A stretch of DNA of 64,000 bases from GCA-2746795 sp963747345 (GTDB lineage Bacteria > Chloroflexota > Anaerolineae > Promineifilales > Promineifilaceae), in NCBI GenBank assembly GCA_963747345.1, contig CAVVFA010000037.1:95936-159935 (forward strand). The letters run 5' to 3'. The notes under the pieces are model-generated. The model searched no databases and was not told where the DNA came from. It was given only the letters and a program-made list of their open reading frames with translations. Every line of letters begins with the position of its first letter. Position 1 is the first letter of the stretch. The position numbers and the translations under genes were made by a program. This document shows, piece after piece, positions 29,005 to 38,232 of this stretch.

Positions 29005-30403
29005 TTATTTACTGTCGGCTGTGTGTACCAGTGCTTTCAATAAGGCTTCTACCTGTGTGGGTAAAATCGTGCGCGGATCAATGAGAAAACGGCCGTTTTG
29101 CACCCGACCAATCACCGGCAACTCGTTTTCACGCAGCCGGGCAGCCAACCCTTCCACGTCTGGATGGGTGATGGCAACGAGCTGTGTGGGCATCGACGTG
29201 CCGGGTAAGCTGCCGCCGCCCACCGTTGATTCACCAGCTATCGCTTCCGCTTCAATGCCTTGCTGCTTTAAATGTGCCGCCCAGTTCTCCGCTTCCTCGC
29301 TAATTGCTTCCAGCGAACGGCTGATCATACGCCAAATCGGCACTTGTTCCAACGCCTGCCCTTTGAGATAGAGGGTGAGCGTGGCTGACAGAGCCGCGAG
29401 CGCCATTTTATCAGCCCGCACGGCGCGAGCGAGCGGATGTTTTTTGATGGTCGCCATCAAATCTGCGTTGCCGCACAGGATGCCTGCCTGCGGGCCGCCC
29501 AACAGCTTGTCGCCGCTGAAGGCCACGATGTCGCAGCCCGCTTGCAAGCCGTCCAGCACCGTTGGTTCCGGCGCAAGACCATATGCGCTCGTGTCAAACA
29601 TAGCCCCGCTGCCCTGGTCGTAGAGCAAGGGAATGTGGTGGGCGTGCGCCAGTTCTGCCAAATCGGCCAATTCTGGTTCGGTGGTGAAGCCTACAATTTT
29701 GTAATTGGAATGATGCACCACCATGATGGCGCCGGTGTTTTCGTTGATGGCGTTTTCGTAATCGCGCAAATGGGTGCGATTGGTCGTGCCCACTTCCACC
29801 AGGCTCGCGCCAGACTGCACCATCACATCAGGCACGCGGAAGCCACCACCAATTTCAACCAGTTGGCTGCGGCTGATGATGACCTCTTTTCCTTGACATA
29901 ACGCGGAAAGCATGAGCAGCACGGCCGCTGCGTTGTTGTTGACGGGCAGTGCCGCTTCGGTTCCGGTTAGCTGGGTGAGCAACTGTTCAGCATGGATGGC
30001 GCGGGAGCCACGTTTGCCTGTTTCCAAGCTGAATTCGAGCGTGTTGTAACTTTGGGCAACGGCCGTTACCGCTTCAATCGCCGCCTCACTCAAAGGCGCA
30101 CGACCCAGGTTGGTATGCACAATCACACCCGTCCCGTTGATGACCGGGCGCAAGGTGGGCGCGAACCAGTCGGCCAACCAGTTCTGAGCCGCTTGTGCCA
30201 GCTTGTCGTCATCGGGCATGGTGCTGGCGCCGTGGAGAACGGCCGTTCGCTGTTCATCCAGGGTGATACGGAGCGCTTCCAGGGTTAGAGAACGGCCGTA
30301 GTCGGCAATTAAATCAATGGTGACGGGGAGGCGTAACAATTTATCGATGCTGGGTAGTTGGCGGAGAAGCGTCTTCTTTTGATGGCGGGAGAGTTGCGGT
30401 CAA
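29005..30403 (-). CDS. selA: L-seryl-tRNA(Sec) selenium transferase SelA, 5' end disturbed
   Basis: PLP enzyme that converts Ser-tRNA(Sec) to Sec-tRNA(Sec). Seen: INGTGVIVHTNLGRAPLSEAA, NNNAAAVLLMLSALCQGKEV, and the PLP Lys in FSGDKLLGGPQAG (residue about 278 of the frame starting at 30339). The in-frame reading upstream of 30339 (LLRQLPSIDKLL) is the normal SelA N-terminus but has no start codon before a TGA. A TTG at 30403 preceded by AAAGGA becomes in frame with one indel, so I extend to there. The gene implies a selenocysteine pathway in the host. Confidence 0.92.
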
Positions 30404-30422
30404 CTGAGTTGTCCTTTGCCGA

Positions 30423-30920
30423 TTAGGCAGCGACCGCGGCGGTGCGTGCGCGAATTTGCAATAATATTTCAACTAAAATCAAAACGACGGCGACCAGAAT
30501 AGCCACCGCCACGCCCAAAGCGCGATTCATTTGCAGCCAGAGGCAAATCGAAGCCCATAAACCAACCCACATCGCTTGCCGCAAGGTCACATGAAATTGG
30601 GGGGGCAGTGATTTTCCAGAGCGACGATCCATATATTTGCTGAATCGCTTGTTGAAAAAATAAGCAAGCGGCAAAACCAACCCCGTGACAGCAATGAGAA
30701 CTGCGCCTAAAAAGGCCACAATAATTTCCATGTTGGCGGCTTCAAGAATGGAGGCGGCTTCGACTCGGCCGTCGGCAGTAGCCCGTACCAGGTCGAGGCG
30801 AGCCACATCAAAAGGCCACCAGGCGTTGACGATGTACTGCATAACGAGCAGTCCCAATAAAAATAAGGCAATACCAAGTAATAAGACAGGGACGAAACCC
30901 AAACGCTCGAAGAATTTCAT
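30423..30920 (-). CDS. Four-helix membrane protein, unknown function
   Basis: 165 residues with hydrophobic segments near 8-30, 65-90, 115-130 and 135-155, and a basic loop (FNKRFSKYMDRRSG) between the second and third. The end is Ala/Arg-rich. It lies about 20 bp upstream of selA on the same strand and is probably co-transcribed with it. I do not recognise a family. Confidence 0.7.
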   Translation of the reverse strand: MKFFERLGFVPVLLLGIALFLLGLLVMQYIVNAWWPFDVARLDLVRATADGRVEAASILEAANMEIIVAFLGAVLIAVTGLVLPLAYFFNKRFSKYMDRRSGKSLPPQFHVTLRQAMWVGLWASICLWLQMNRALGVAVAILVAVVLILVEILLQIRARTAAVAA

Positions 30921-31055
30921 GAATGCATTATATCCAGCAATGTAAAATCTTCAATATGGAGAGTTAGGTCTTGATGGATATAATCAGCGCTTATCCAGAT
31001 GTTGTTATGAGGAGTTCACATGGGCAGCAGTACACCACGATGAATGAAAATCCGT

Positions 31056-31210
31056 AACGCGATTTGGCAAAGGGTGTGTTTCATTTTAGTTGAATGATCT
31101 GTCATGCGTGGGACGATTTTGTAAATCGTCCAGGCGATTTGCAAAATCGCCCCACGAGCAGCAGACAATTCTATAACTCATTTGAAACACACCCTTTGGC
31201 AAATCGCGCT
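31056..31210. repeat. Triple nested inverted repeat, possible non-autonomous element
   Basis: Outer arms GCGATTTGGCAAAGGGTGTG (from 31059) and CACACCCTTTGGCAAATCGC (to 31207) pair over about 25 bp with one mismatch. Inside lie two compact hairpins: GGACGATTT/AAATCGTCC (31111-31131) and GGCGATTT/AAATCGCC (31133-31151). The fold resembles a cruciform. No open frame is inside. Confidence 0.85.
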
Positions 31211-31234
31211 ACACTTTCGAAGGAGGCTCTTTAA

Positions 31235-31480
31235 ATGAGCGAAAATTGGAACAAAAAACAATCGGTCGAGGATGCTAAACCACAATGGAGTGTGATTTTG
31301 GCGATAGTGGTGCTAATTCTGCTGCCGATAATCGGTGTGTGCACGATTTTCTATTTTATAGCGAATGATGCCTCGCTGATGGTCGTTTTCTCGATTGGGG
31401 GCTTGTGTCTTTTTTCTTTGGCGCTGCCCCTGATGGCTTTGTACTTCTTACGTAAATCGTCGAAAAACAAAGAATGGTAA
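31235..31480 (+). CDS. Small two-helix membrane protein
   Basis: 81 residues with two hydrophobic segments (about 20-43 and 49-71) between a polar Lys/Glu-rich N-terminus and a basic tail. AAGGAGG lies seven bases before the ATG, a strong ribosome-binding site supporting the start. It directly follows the triple inverted repeat. No family recognised. Confidence 0.72.
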   Translation: MSENWNKKQSVEDAKPQWSVILAIVVLILLPIIGVCTIFYFIANDASLMVVFSIGGLCLFSLALPLMALYFLRKSSKNKEW

Positions 31481-31492
31481 TCTGCTTCCCCC

Positions 31493-31927
31493 TTATGGGT
31501 TGCGGGTTTTTAGGATGTGGTGCAATGCCTGTCCGTAGGTTTCGCCAGCAGTGGATGCGGTGAAGATGAGGGGGTTATTTTGCAGGGTGATGTGAAGGGT
31601 ATAACGGCCGTTTTCCCCCAACGTAAGCATCAATTCTGTTTTTTCCTCTGATTGGTCGAGCATAAAAACCAACTCTTGCCGCAGTTGTTCTTCGGTCGGC
31701 ATCCAAACCACTTCTTCCATGAAGATATGGTCCATGGCCCATTCAGAGGTGCCGTGGAAGGTGATGGCCGGCCAGCCTTGCAGGGTGGTAGGCGAGGTCA
31801 TCATGTCGGACAGGACAAAGATGCGGTCGTCCATTTCGCTGTCGGGGATAGCAAAAAAGTCGTTGATGTCGGGAATCCATTTAAGGCCAGCTTCTTTTAG
31901 GTCTGTGGCGAGGGTTAAGGGAATCAT
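31493..31927 (-). CDS. Hypothetical cytoplasmic protein
   Basis: 144 residues, mixed alpha/beta, acidic, rich in Met and Trp (ITFHGTSEWAMDHIFMEEVVWM). No signal peptide or membrane segment. An NGR tripeptide near residue 105 comes from an AACGGCCGTT copy. It converges on the small membrane protein upstream of it. I do not recognise a family. Confidence 0.65.
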   Translation of the reverse strand: MIPLTLATDLKEAGLKWIPDINDFFAIPDSEMDDRIFVLSDMMTSPTTLQGWPAITFHGTSEWAMDHIFMEEVVWMPTEEQLRQELVFMLDQSEEKTELMLTLGENGRYTLHITLQNNPLIFTASTAGETYGQALHHILKTRNP

Positions 31928-32022
31928 GGGTCACTTTTCTTAGTTTAATTTATGGGAATGATAGCACGAGTAATTGTGAATTGTGAATGGCGAATTATGA
32001 ATTGTGAAGTGATAATGTTGTC

Positions 32023-32614
32023 ATGACTGAAATAGTTTGGGTTGTTTTTGCATTTGGTTGTGGCTCGCTGCCGTTTTCGGTGTGGGTGGGGCGATTGGCG
32101 CTGCACAAAGATGTGCGCACGTTTGGCGATGGCAATCCGGGCGCGTCGAATGTGTTTCGGGCGGGGGGCAAAGGCTGGGGCGTGCTGGCAATTCTCTTGG
32201 ACGCTTTTAAAGGAGCGATACCGGTTGGGTTGGCGAATTATTGGGCGGGGCTGGATGGTTGGGCGATAACGGCCGTTGCTCTGGCTCCTATTCTCGGCCA
32301 TGCCTTCTCCCCATTCTTGCGTTTTCGCGGCGGCAAAGCCTTAGCCGTCACCTTTGGCATCTGGTTTGGCCTGACATTTTGGGTAGGCCCGACCCTGTTG
32401 GGGCTATCGTTTGCCTTATGGATGTGGCTGCTCACCGTTGAAGGCTGGGCCGTATTAGCCGGGATGCTAACTTATCTGGCCTTCCTCCAATTCTTCCCTG
32501 ATGACTCAGACCTTACAGATGGTCTGGTTGGGCAATTTCATCATCCTGGCTTGGAAACATCGCGCCGATTTGCGAAAAAAAACGGCCGTTCGCTTTTTAC
32601 AGAAAAAAGAATAG
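32023..32614 (+). CDS. plsY: Acyl-phosphate glycerol-3-phosphate acyltransferase PlsY, frame-broken
   Basis: Membrane enzyme that starts phospholipid synthesis by acylating glycerol-3-phosphate. Seen: GSLPFSVWVGRLALHKDVR, GDGNPGASNVFRAGG (motif 1), LDAFKGAIPV and GHAFSPFLRFRGGKALA (motif 2), with about five helices. The longest open frame runs to 32694, but a one-base shift near 32506 restores the hydrophobic final helix MVWLGNFIILAWKHRADLRKK and a stop at 32612-32614, giving about 197 residues, the normal length. I annotate that end. Confidence 0.92.
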
Positions 32615-32812
32615 ATTTCTACGGCTTGCTCCCACGCAAGCCTATCTCAGTAATGAAGCTAATAATGACTATCGTAGTGGATAAACAAGTGTGATAGCCA
32701 GAGGTTAACAAAATCCGCAGATTTCCTCTCAAATCTCTCTGTGAATCTCCGTGATTTCTCTGTGTAACTATTCTTTGACCAAAACCGTAGTCAATAAATA
32801 AGGAACTCTATT

Positions 32813-34015
32813 GTGATTTCTACCAAACTTAAAAAAAGCCCATCCTTTGTTGAATTTGTCATCCTCATCTCTATGATGATGTCGCTAACGGCATTATCCA
32901 TAGACGCCATGCTGCCTGCCCTCTCGCAAATGGGCAGTGACTTGAATGTGCAAAATGCCAACGACCGCCAGTTGATTATCTCTATGATTTTCTTGGGACT
33001 GGCTATGGGGCAGCTTTTCTTTGGCCCGCTGTCTGACAAAACGGGACGCAAACCAGCAATTTATGCCGGATTGTTCTGTTACATAGCAGGCGCGTTGCTG
33101 GCGGCATTTTCGTGGAGCTTTTCTATATTGTTGGCTGGTCGTTTCTTGCAAGGGATTGGCGTCTCAGCCCCACGCGCAGTTACGCTGGCGCTGGTACGCG
33201 ATCAATACGAAGGCCGGGCAATGGCGCGAGTGATGTCATTTGTCATGACGGTATTTATCCTGGTGCCGATGATTGCGCCAACAATAGGGCAAGCAATTTT
33301 GCTTTTCACCGGCTGGCGCAGCATATTTGGCATTTTTGTGTTGCTGGCGATTGTTGTCTTAATCTGGTTTGCCATTCGCCAACCGGAGACCCTGGCACCA
33401 GAAAATCGCGCCCCGTTTTCGCTAAAGCGTATTGTCAAAACGACGATAGAGATTGTTAAAATCCGGCCTGCCTTAGGCTTTACTGTGACGGCAGGTTTGA
33501 TAAGTGGTGCCCATCTTGGCTATCTGAATTCAGCGCAGCAGGTTTTACAAGAGCAGTATGCTTTGGGTGAACAGTTTCCCATCTACTTTGCCGTAATCGC
33601 TTTCTCAATCGGATTAGCCTCTTTTCTAAATGCCCGTTTGGTGATGCGTTTTGGGATGCGCCTGTTGGTCAACGGATCGCTTATTGCCATATCGAGCCTG
33701 TCACTTGTTACTTTTGGCCTGGCTTTGTTTTCGTCTGGACAGCCTCCGTTGTGGATTCTGATGGCGTATTTTATGTTTGTTTTCTTCTTCGTGGGCATTT
33801 TGTTTGGGAATATGAATGCGTTGGCGATGGCACCGTTGGGTCATATCGCCGGGATTGGGGCGGCGATTGTAGGGTCGCTCTCGACGTTGATTTCGGTGAT
33901 GTTGGGGACGATGATTGGACGGGCTTACAATGGAACCGTGCTGCCCTTAATCGCGGGCATGGGAATTTTAGCGGGGTTGTCAATTTTTGTGGTGCGCTGG
34001 GCGGATAAGGATTGA
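32813..34015 (+). CDS. Bcr/CflA-type multidrug MFS transporter
   Basis: 400 residues, twelve predicted helices. The N-terminal ALSIDAMLPALSQMGSDLNV and the loop GPLSDKTGRKPAIYAG (MFS motif A) are typical of the Bcr/CflA drug-resistance group, as is LQGIGVSAPRAVTLALVRD. The start is GTG with AAGGA upstream. It probably expels drugs or metabolites using the proton gradient. It has its own transcription unit. Confidence 0.92.
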   Translation: MISTKLKKSPSFVEFVILISMMMSLTALSIDAMLPALSQMGSDLNVQNANDRQLIISMIFLGLAMGQLFFGPLSDKTGRKPAIYAGLFCYIAGALLAAFSWSFSILLAGRFLQGIGVSAPRAVTLALVRDQYEGRAMARVMSFVMTVFILVPMIAPTIGQAILLFTGWRSIFGIFVLLAIVVLIWFAIRQPETLAPENRAPFSLKRIVKTTIEIVKIRPALGFTVTAGLISGAHLGYLNSAQQVLQEQYALGEQFPIYFAVIAFSIGLASFLNARLVMRFGMRLLVNGSLIAISSLSLVTFGLALFSSGQPPLWILMAYFMFVFFFVGILFGNMNALAMAPLGHIAGIGAAIVGSLSTLISVMLGTMIGRAYNGTVLPLIAGMGILAGLSIFVVRWADKD

Positions 34016-34051
34016 TGTTGTATGCGGATATCTGCTTATACAATGGAGACA

Positions 34052-34142
34052 AGCCGTCGCCTGAGCTTGTCGAAGGCAAAGGCGGCTATGGCTTCGACAG
34101 GCTCAGCCTCTAACAGGATCAGCCGTCGAGAGGCTCAGCCTC
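34052..34142. repeat. Dispersed CTGAGCTTGTCGAAG element, inverted pair
   Basis: CTGAGCTTGTCGAAGGC (34061-34077) faces GCTTCGACAGGCTCAG (34091-34106). Two more degenerate pieces, CAGCCGTCGAGAGGCTCAG, follow. Same family as 7041-7073 and the core of 18369-18533. Confidence 0.8.
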
Positions 34143-34230
34143 CTCCTTGTACTAAAATAAATGAAACGCACCCAAATTTGGTACGCGGAAATGAAGGGGC
34201 AAACTTGCAGTTCGCCCCTTTTTAGAATAC

Positions 34231-34662
34231 CTACCGCATCTTCCGAATTCGATTCATCGACATGAAAATCGCAGCCATCGTCGTCAGAAAGGCAATCGCA
34301 ATCTTTGTCGGATCTATAATCGGCTCCACGCGCACCCCATCTGGGCCAATGGAAATAGCCGCTACTGGACGAGCCAGGATGGAGCCGCCGCCGCCGCCAC
34401 CACCGCCGCTGCCATAGCTGCCGCCCCCAGATTCACATCTCTCTCCATCCTTTGAATTATCGACACCACCGCCGCCGCCATAGCCATAGCCCAAACCGCC
34501 AATCGTCTCGGAGGCGGTGATGACGGCGTATTCGCCATGCACAAATGGCTCGCTAAAAATAGCGCTCGGCTTGGCCGCTTCAAACATCTTATCCATCAAT
34601 TCATTCGCATCTTTCTGCGTTGGAAACGATTCTAAAATTAATGTATTGAATTCTTCACTCAT
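34231..34662 (-). CDS. Gly-rich protein resembling GerW/YtfJ spore protein family
   Basis: 143 residues. A helical N-terminal part is followed by VHGEYAVITASETIGGLGYG, two Gly-rich runs around a polar patch, and ARPVAAISIGPDGVRVEPIIDPTK, then a C-terminal hydrophobic helix. The Gly-run followed by a beta hairpin matches the GerW (YtfJ) pattern; sporulation is not implied, since relatives occur in non-spore-formers. Directly upstream on the same strand is a small membrane protein. Confidence 0.7.
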   Translation of the reverse strand: MSEEFNTLILESFPTQKDANELMDKMFEAAKPSAIFSEPFVHGEYAVITASETIGGLGYGYGGGGGVDNSKDGERCESGGGSYGSGGGGGGGGSILARPVAAISIGPDGVRVEPIIDPTKIAIAFLTTMAAIFMSMNRIRKMR

Positions 34663-34679
34663 GTTTTTCTCCTATTTTT

Positions 34680-34722
34680 TGAGATTAGAGATTGGAGATT
34701 CAGTTAATCTCTAATCTCTTGC
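34680..34722. repeat. Intergenic stem-loop of GATTAGAGATTGGA words
   Basis: GAGATTAGAGATTGGAGATT faces AATCTCTAATCTC. It overlaps the 3' end of the adjacent small membrane protein gene, whose last codons and stop fall in the element. Relative of 1301-1366 and 9868-9926. Confidence 0.65.
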
Positions 34723-34999
34723 ACGTAAAATATTGCCAATCACGCGCGCCAAAATCGCGCCCAACAAGACCAATCACACCTATACCAATCAAGGCATAAC
34801 GCGTCACATCCACAATTGGCACTTCATCGGTGATGCCATCTTTTTCCACGAGAACGGCCGTTGGCCTATTCCACAAAAAACCGCCAAAAGGAGTATTCAG
34901 CATGATGGCTTGCGCTTGCAGCCGAATCACATGATCACCCACAACTTGCGGCTCCCCAGTCACGGGTTCCCACTTGAAATATTTTGAAATATCTGCCAT
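34711..34999 (-). CDS. Small membrane protein, frame-broken near its end
   Basis: About 96 residues from the ATG at 34999, which has AAGGAGG upstream. It starts MADISKYFKWEPVTGEP, continues with a beta-rich stretch, and ends in one helix. The long frame runs past 34711 with a polar tail, but a one-base shift near 34775 gives the more plausible helix end LLGAILARVIGNILRARD with TAG at 34711-34713. It is upstream of the GerW-like gene. No named family. Confidence 0.6.
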
Positions 35000-35098
35000 A
35001 AAATCCTCCTTACCAAAACCTGAAATTCCGGTTATTTTCATCATAGACTACTATAACACATGCGGTAACACCACGGTCAATGAATGACTGGATTTCGC

Positions 35099-35127
35099 AT
35101 GACAGTCCTTCCCGTTCAGACTATAAT
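35099..35127 (+). promoter_or_regulatory. Sigma70-type promoter of the aldo/keto reductase
   Basis: ATGACA (35099-35104), a 17-base spacer, TATAAT (35122-35127). The surrounding 45 bp closely resemble the promoter at 36909-36937. The leader before the gene start is about 78 bases and contains an AACGGCCGTT copy. Confidence 0.75.
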
Positions 35128-35211
35128 TTCCCCGTACTCACTTTACAAACTAATGGACAAACGGCCGTTATCCCCATACGCGCCGACCTATTCAAAACAA
35201 GGAGCAACATC

Positions 35212-36212
35212 ATGACAATTCAACACAAACGTTTAGGCAAACATGGCGTCCTCGTCAGCAATATTTGCCTGGGAACCATGAACTTTGGCTGGCACACCAG
35301 CGAAGAAGAGAGCTTCAAAATCATGGATCGCGCCCTGGAAGTGGGCATCAACTTCTTCGACACCGCCGACGTGTACGGCTGGGAAGTTGAACACGGTCAC
35401 ACCGAAGAAATCATCGGTCGCTGGCTGGCACAGGGCGGCGGACGGCGTGACGCCACCGTACTCGCCACAAAAGTCTACAATCCCGTCACCCGCAAAGCCA
35501 ATCTGCCCGAAGTCAACAGCGACGGCCGCAGCCTCTCCGCCTACAAAATTAGAAAACACGTCGGAAGGCAGTCTCAAACGGCTGCAAACCGACTGGATCG
35601 ACATCTACCAGATGCACCACATCGACCGCGACTGCCCGTGGGACGAAACATGGTCGGCGTTTAACAGCCTGGTCAACCAGGGCAAAGTCGTCTACGTTGG
35701 TTCCAGCAATTTCGCTGGCTGGGACATTGCCACCGCCTGCCAGGAAGCCTCCAAACGCAACATGCTGGGACTGGTCAGCGAGCAAAGCATCTACCACCTC
35801 AACAACCGCATGATTGAACTGGAAGTGATTCCCGCGTGCCGCCATTATGGCCTGGGACTGATTCCCTGGAGTCCGCTAGATGGCGGTCTGTTAGGCGGGG
35901 CGCTGGAAAAACTGGAGACCGGTCGGCGCAAAGGAGAAGAATTCGAGAAGCGCGTCACCGAAAATCGGGACAAACTGGAGAAATACGAAAACTTGTGCCG
36001 CGAAATCGGCCATCCGCCAGGGGAAGTGGCACTGGCCTGGCTGCTGCACAATCCCGTTGTCACCGCGCCCATCATTGGGCCGCGCACTATCGAGCAGCTA
36101 GACAGCGCCGTTCGCGCCGCTGCCATCCAGTTAGACGCCGACGTTTTGCAAAAATTAGATGAGATTTTCCCCGGCCCCGGCGGTGAAGCGCCGAAAGGCT
36201 TACGCCTGGTAA
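35212..36212 (+). CDS. Aldo/keto reductase, frame-broken
   Basis: About 333 residues, TIM-barrel NADPH-dependent reductase. Start ATG at 35212 with AAGGAG. Catalytic residues seen: FFDTADVYG (Asp, Tyr), LATKVYN (Lys) and YQMHHIDRD (His). NADPH-binding SNFAGWDIA and GPRTIEQLDSAVRA follow. One break near 35560 and a second near 36195 (an extra A in GAAAGG) extend the open frame into the next gene; corrected, it ends GPGGEAPKAYAW with TAA at 36210-36212, the usual end of this group. Confidence 0.9.
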
Positions 36213-36225
36213 CGTATATGATTCA

Positions 36226-36256
36226 CCCTTCCAGAGGTATCGCGCTTCTGGAAGGG
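36226..36256. repeat. 10-bp hairpin between the reductase and the VOC gene
   Basis: CCCTTCCAGA (36226-36235) pairs perfectly with TCTGGAAGGG (36247-36256), then TCTTTCC. It lies 14 bases after the reductase stop and may be a weak terminator or processing hairpin. Confidence 0.65.
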
Positions 36257-36283
36257 TCTTTCCGAAAGGATAGGAGTGTCCTC

Positions 36284-36889
36284 ATGAAGAAAATTCAAAC
36301 CCAAGGTGTGCATCACATCACTTTAATTGGCGCTGATCGCCAAACAAGCATCGATTTTTGGGAGGGGGTCTTGGGGATGCCTTTTGTATTTGACCAACCC
36401 AACTTAGACGTGCCGTCTGAAAGCCATTTGTATTTTGATCCGGGCGACGGCCGTTTAATCACCGTCTTTACCAATGAAAATCGCCAGCCCGATCCCACGC
36501 GCAATCCTGAAGGAATCGGCAATCTCCACCACCTGGCATTCACCGTATCCAAAGCCACCTACAGCCAAATCACAAAACGGTTGGATGAACGGGGAATCAG
36601 CCACACAGGAGAAATCGACAGGGGCTTTATGGACTCTATCTATTTTCGGGATCCTTTGGGGCAGCTCATCGAGTGCGCCTGCTACAAATTTGAACCACCG
36701 ATAGGAGCCAGCCACGCCGACGTGCTTCTTGAAGCACATCTGATTCGGGTGGCACGTGGTGATCATCATATCGCTGATGAACATCTGGCGGATGCCATTG
36801 AACTATTGGTTGAACGCCACCAGCGCACGCTGTCAACAGACCGCACGGCAAAGAATCCATACACAAGCAAACCGCCTGTTTGGGATTAA
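36284..36889 (+). CDS. VOC-family (glyoxalase/bleomycin-resistance fold) protein
   Basis: About 201 residues. Two VOC modules: the first begins GVHHITLIGADRQTSIDFWEG, the second IGNLHHLAFTVSKATY and ends DSIYFRDPLGQLIECACY. His and Glu in these positions are the metal ligands of ring-cleaving dioxygenases and glyoxalases. The C-terminal 50 residues are an extra helix. The ATG has a weak AGGAG 11 bases upstream. It follows the reductase by 71 bp. The substrate is unknown. Confidence 0.87.
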   Translation: MKKIQTQGVHHITLIGADRQTSIDFWEGVLGMPFVFDQPNLDVPSESHLYFDPGDGRLITVFTNENRQPDPTRNPEGIGNLHHLAFTVSKATYSQITKRLDERGISHTGEIDRGFMDSIYFRDPLGQLIECACYKFEPPIGASHADVLLEAHLIRVARGDHHIADEHLADAIELLVERHQRTLSTDRTAKNPYTSKPPVWD

Positions 36890-36908
36890 ATTATCGATAC
36901 GAGTTTGC

Positions 36909-36937
36909 ATGACAGCCCCTCTCGTTCGGTCTATAAT
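36909..36937 (+). promoter_or_regulatory. Promoter giving a probably leaderless aminotransferase mRNA
   Basis: ATGACA (36909-36914), 17-base spacer, TATAAT (36932-36937), then only six bases to the ATG at 36944. Transcription would begin at or one base from the start codon, and no ribosome-binding site is present. Confidence 0.78.
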
Positions 36938-36943
36938 TTGCCC

Positions 36944-38196
36944 ATGTCTACTCAAACTCCCCTCCTCGACCCTATTCCTTTGCGGGCGCAATTCCCCGCG
37001 CTTAATTTAGAAGTTAATGGCAAAACGGCCGTTTTCCTGGACGGCCCTGGTGGCACACAATCACCCCAAAGCGTTATCGACGCGATGGGCGGCTACCTGG
37101 CATTTGGCAGCAGCAACTCGGGCGGCCTTTCATCACCAGCCAGCACGCCGACGCCATCACCCAGCAGGCACGGGAAGCGCATGGCCGATTTGCTCAACGC
37201 CGCTCGCCCCGAAGAAATCGCCTTCGGCCAGAATATGACCAGTCTGACGATGAGTTTTAGCCGCGCCCTGGCCCGCACCTGGCAGGCAGGCGACGAAATC
37301 ATCGTGACGCGGCTGGACCACGATGCCAATATTTCCCCCTGGCTGCTGGCGGCTGAAGACCGCGGCGTGACAGTGCGCTGGCTCGATTTTCATCCCGAAG
37401 ATTGCACCTTGGCGCTGGAAAAGCTACCCGAGCTGCTCAACGAGAAAACACGCTTGTTGGCGATTTCCCATGCTTCTAATGCGGTGGGGAGTATTGTGGA
37501 TGTGAAAACGGCCGTTTCCCTGGCGCATGCCGCTGGCGCTTTGGTCTACGTCGATGCTGTGCATTACACTCCGCATGGTCTCGTTGACGTGCAAGACCTC
37601 GACTGCGACTTCTTGGCGTGCAGTGTTTACAAATTTTTCGGCCCGCATACTGGCGTTCTCTACGGAAAATACGCCCACATGGACAGCCTGACCGCCTACA
37701 AAGTGCGCCCCGCCACCAACCAGCCTCCCGGCAAATGGGAGACCGGCACCCAATCCTTCGAGATCCATTGCCGGTGTCACCGCCGCTGTCGATTACATCG
37801 CCTCAGTCGGCGGCGAAACAGGCAGTCGCCGCGAACGCATCGTCAAAAGTATGGCACACACGAAGGCGTATGAGATGGCTTTGAGTGAACGGTTCCTGGC
37901 TGGCGCAACGGCCGTTCCCGGACTTAAAGTATATGGCATCACCGACGTGGAAATGCTGGCCGAACGCACCCCCACCTTCGCCGTCAGCCTGGCAGGTTAT
38001 ACGCCCGCTGAAGTCGCCGCCGAACTTGGGAGAACAGGGCATCTTCGTGTGGGATGGGCATTATTACGCCATCGCTGTCATGGAACGGCTGGGGCTGCTG
38101 GACAAAGGCGGTCTGGTGCGCATTGGCTTCGCTCATTACAACACCTTTGCGGAAGTAGATCGGCTGCTTGACGCCCTGAAAACTTTGGCAAAATAA
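36944..38196 (+). CDS. Cysteine desulfurase-like PLP enzyme (class V aminotransferase), frame-broken
   Basis: About 417 residues. Seen: FLDGPGGTQSPQSVIDAM, FGQNMTSLTMSFSRAL, TRLDHDANISPWL, ISHASNAVGSIVD, VDAVHYTPHG (PLP Asp) and CSVYKFFGPHTG with the PLP Lys. This is the class V subgroup often called cysteine desulfurase-like proteins of the VC1184 type. Frame breaks near 37122 and 37178 compensate for each other, and others occur near 37768 and 38028. It is expressed from a promoter adjacent to the start. Sulfur delivery is possible, but no Suf or Isc gene is near. Confidence 0.85.
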
Positions 38197-38232
38197 GCAC
38201 TCAACCAGACCTGACAGGTTTACAAAGCATTT

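Noticed and set aside
30330..30410. In-frame TGA upstream of selA as a selenocysteine codon
   Set aside because: SelA itself is not a selenoprotein, no SECIS-like hairpin follows closely, and a single indel with a TTG start explains the region better.
32615..32694. C-terminal extension of PlsY
   Set aside because: The extension exists only in the shifted frame; the corrected frame ends at 32614 with normal family length and a membrane helix.
35212..36889. Aldo/keto reductase fused to a VOC protein in one long open frame
   Set aside because: Removing one A in GAAAGG near 36195 restores the normal reductase end PKAYAW and a TAA at 36210-36212, and the VOC gene has its own ATG. The fusion is an artefact of a frame error.
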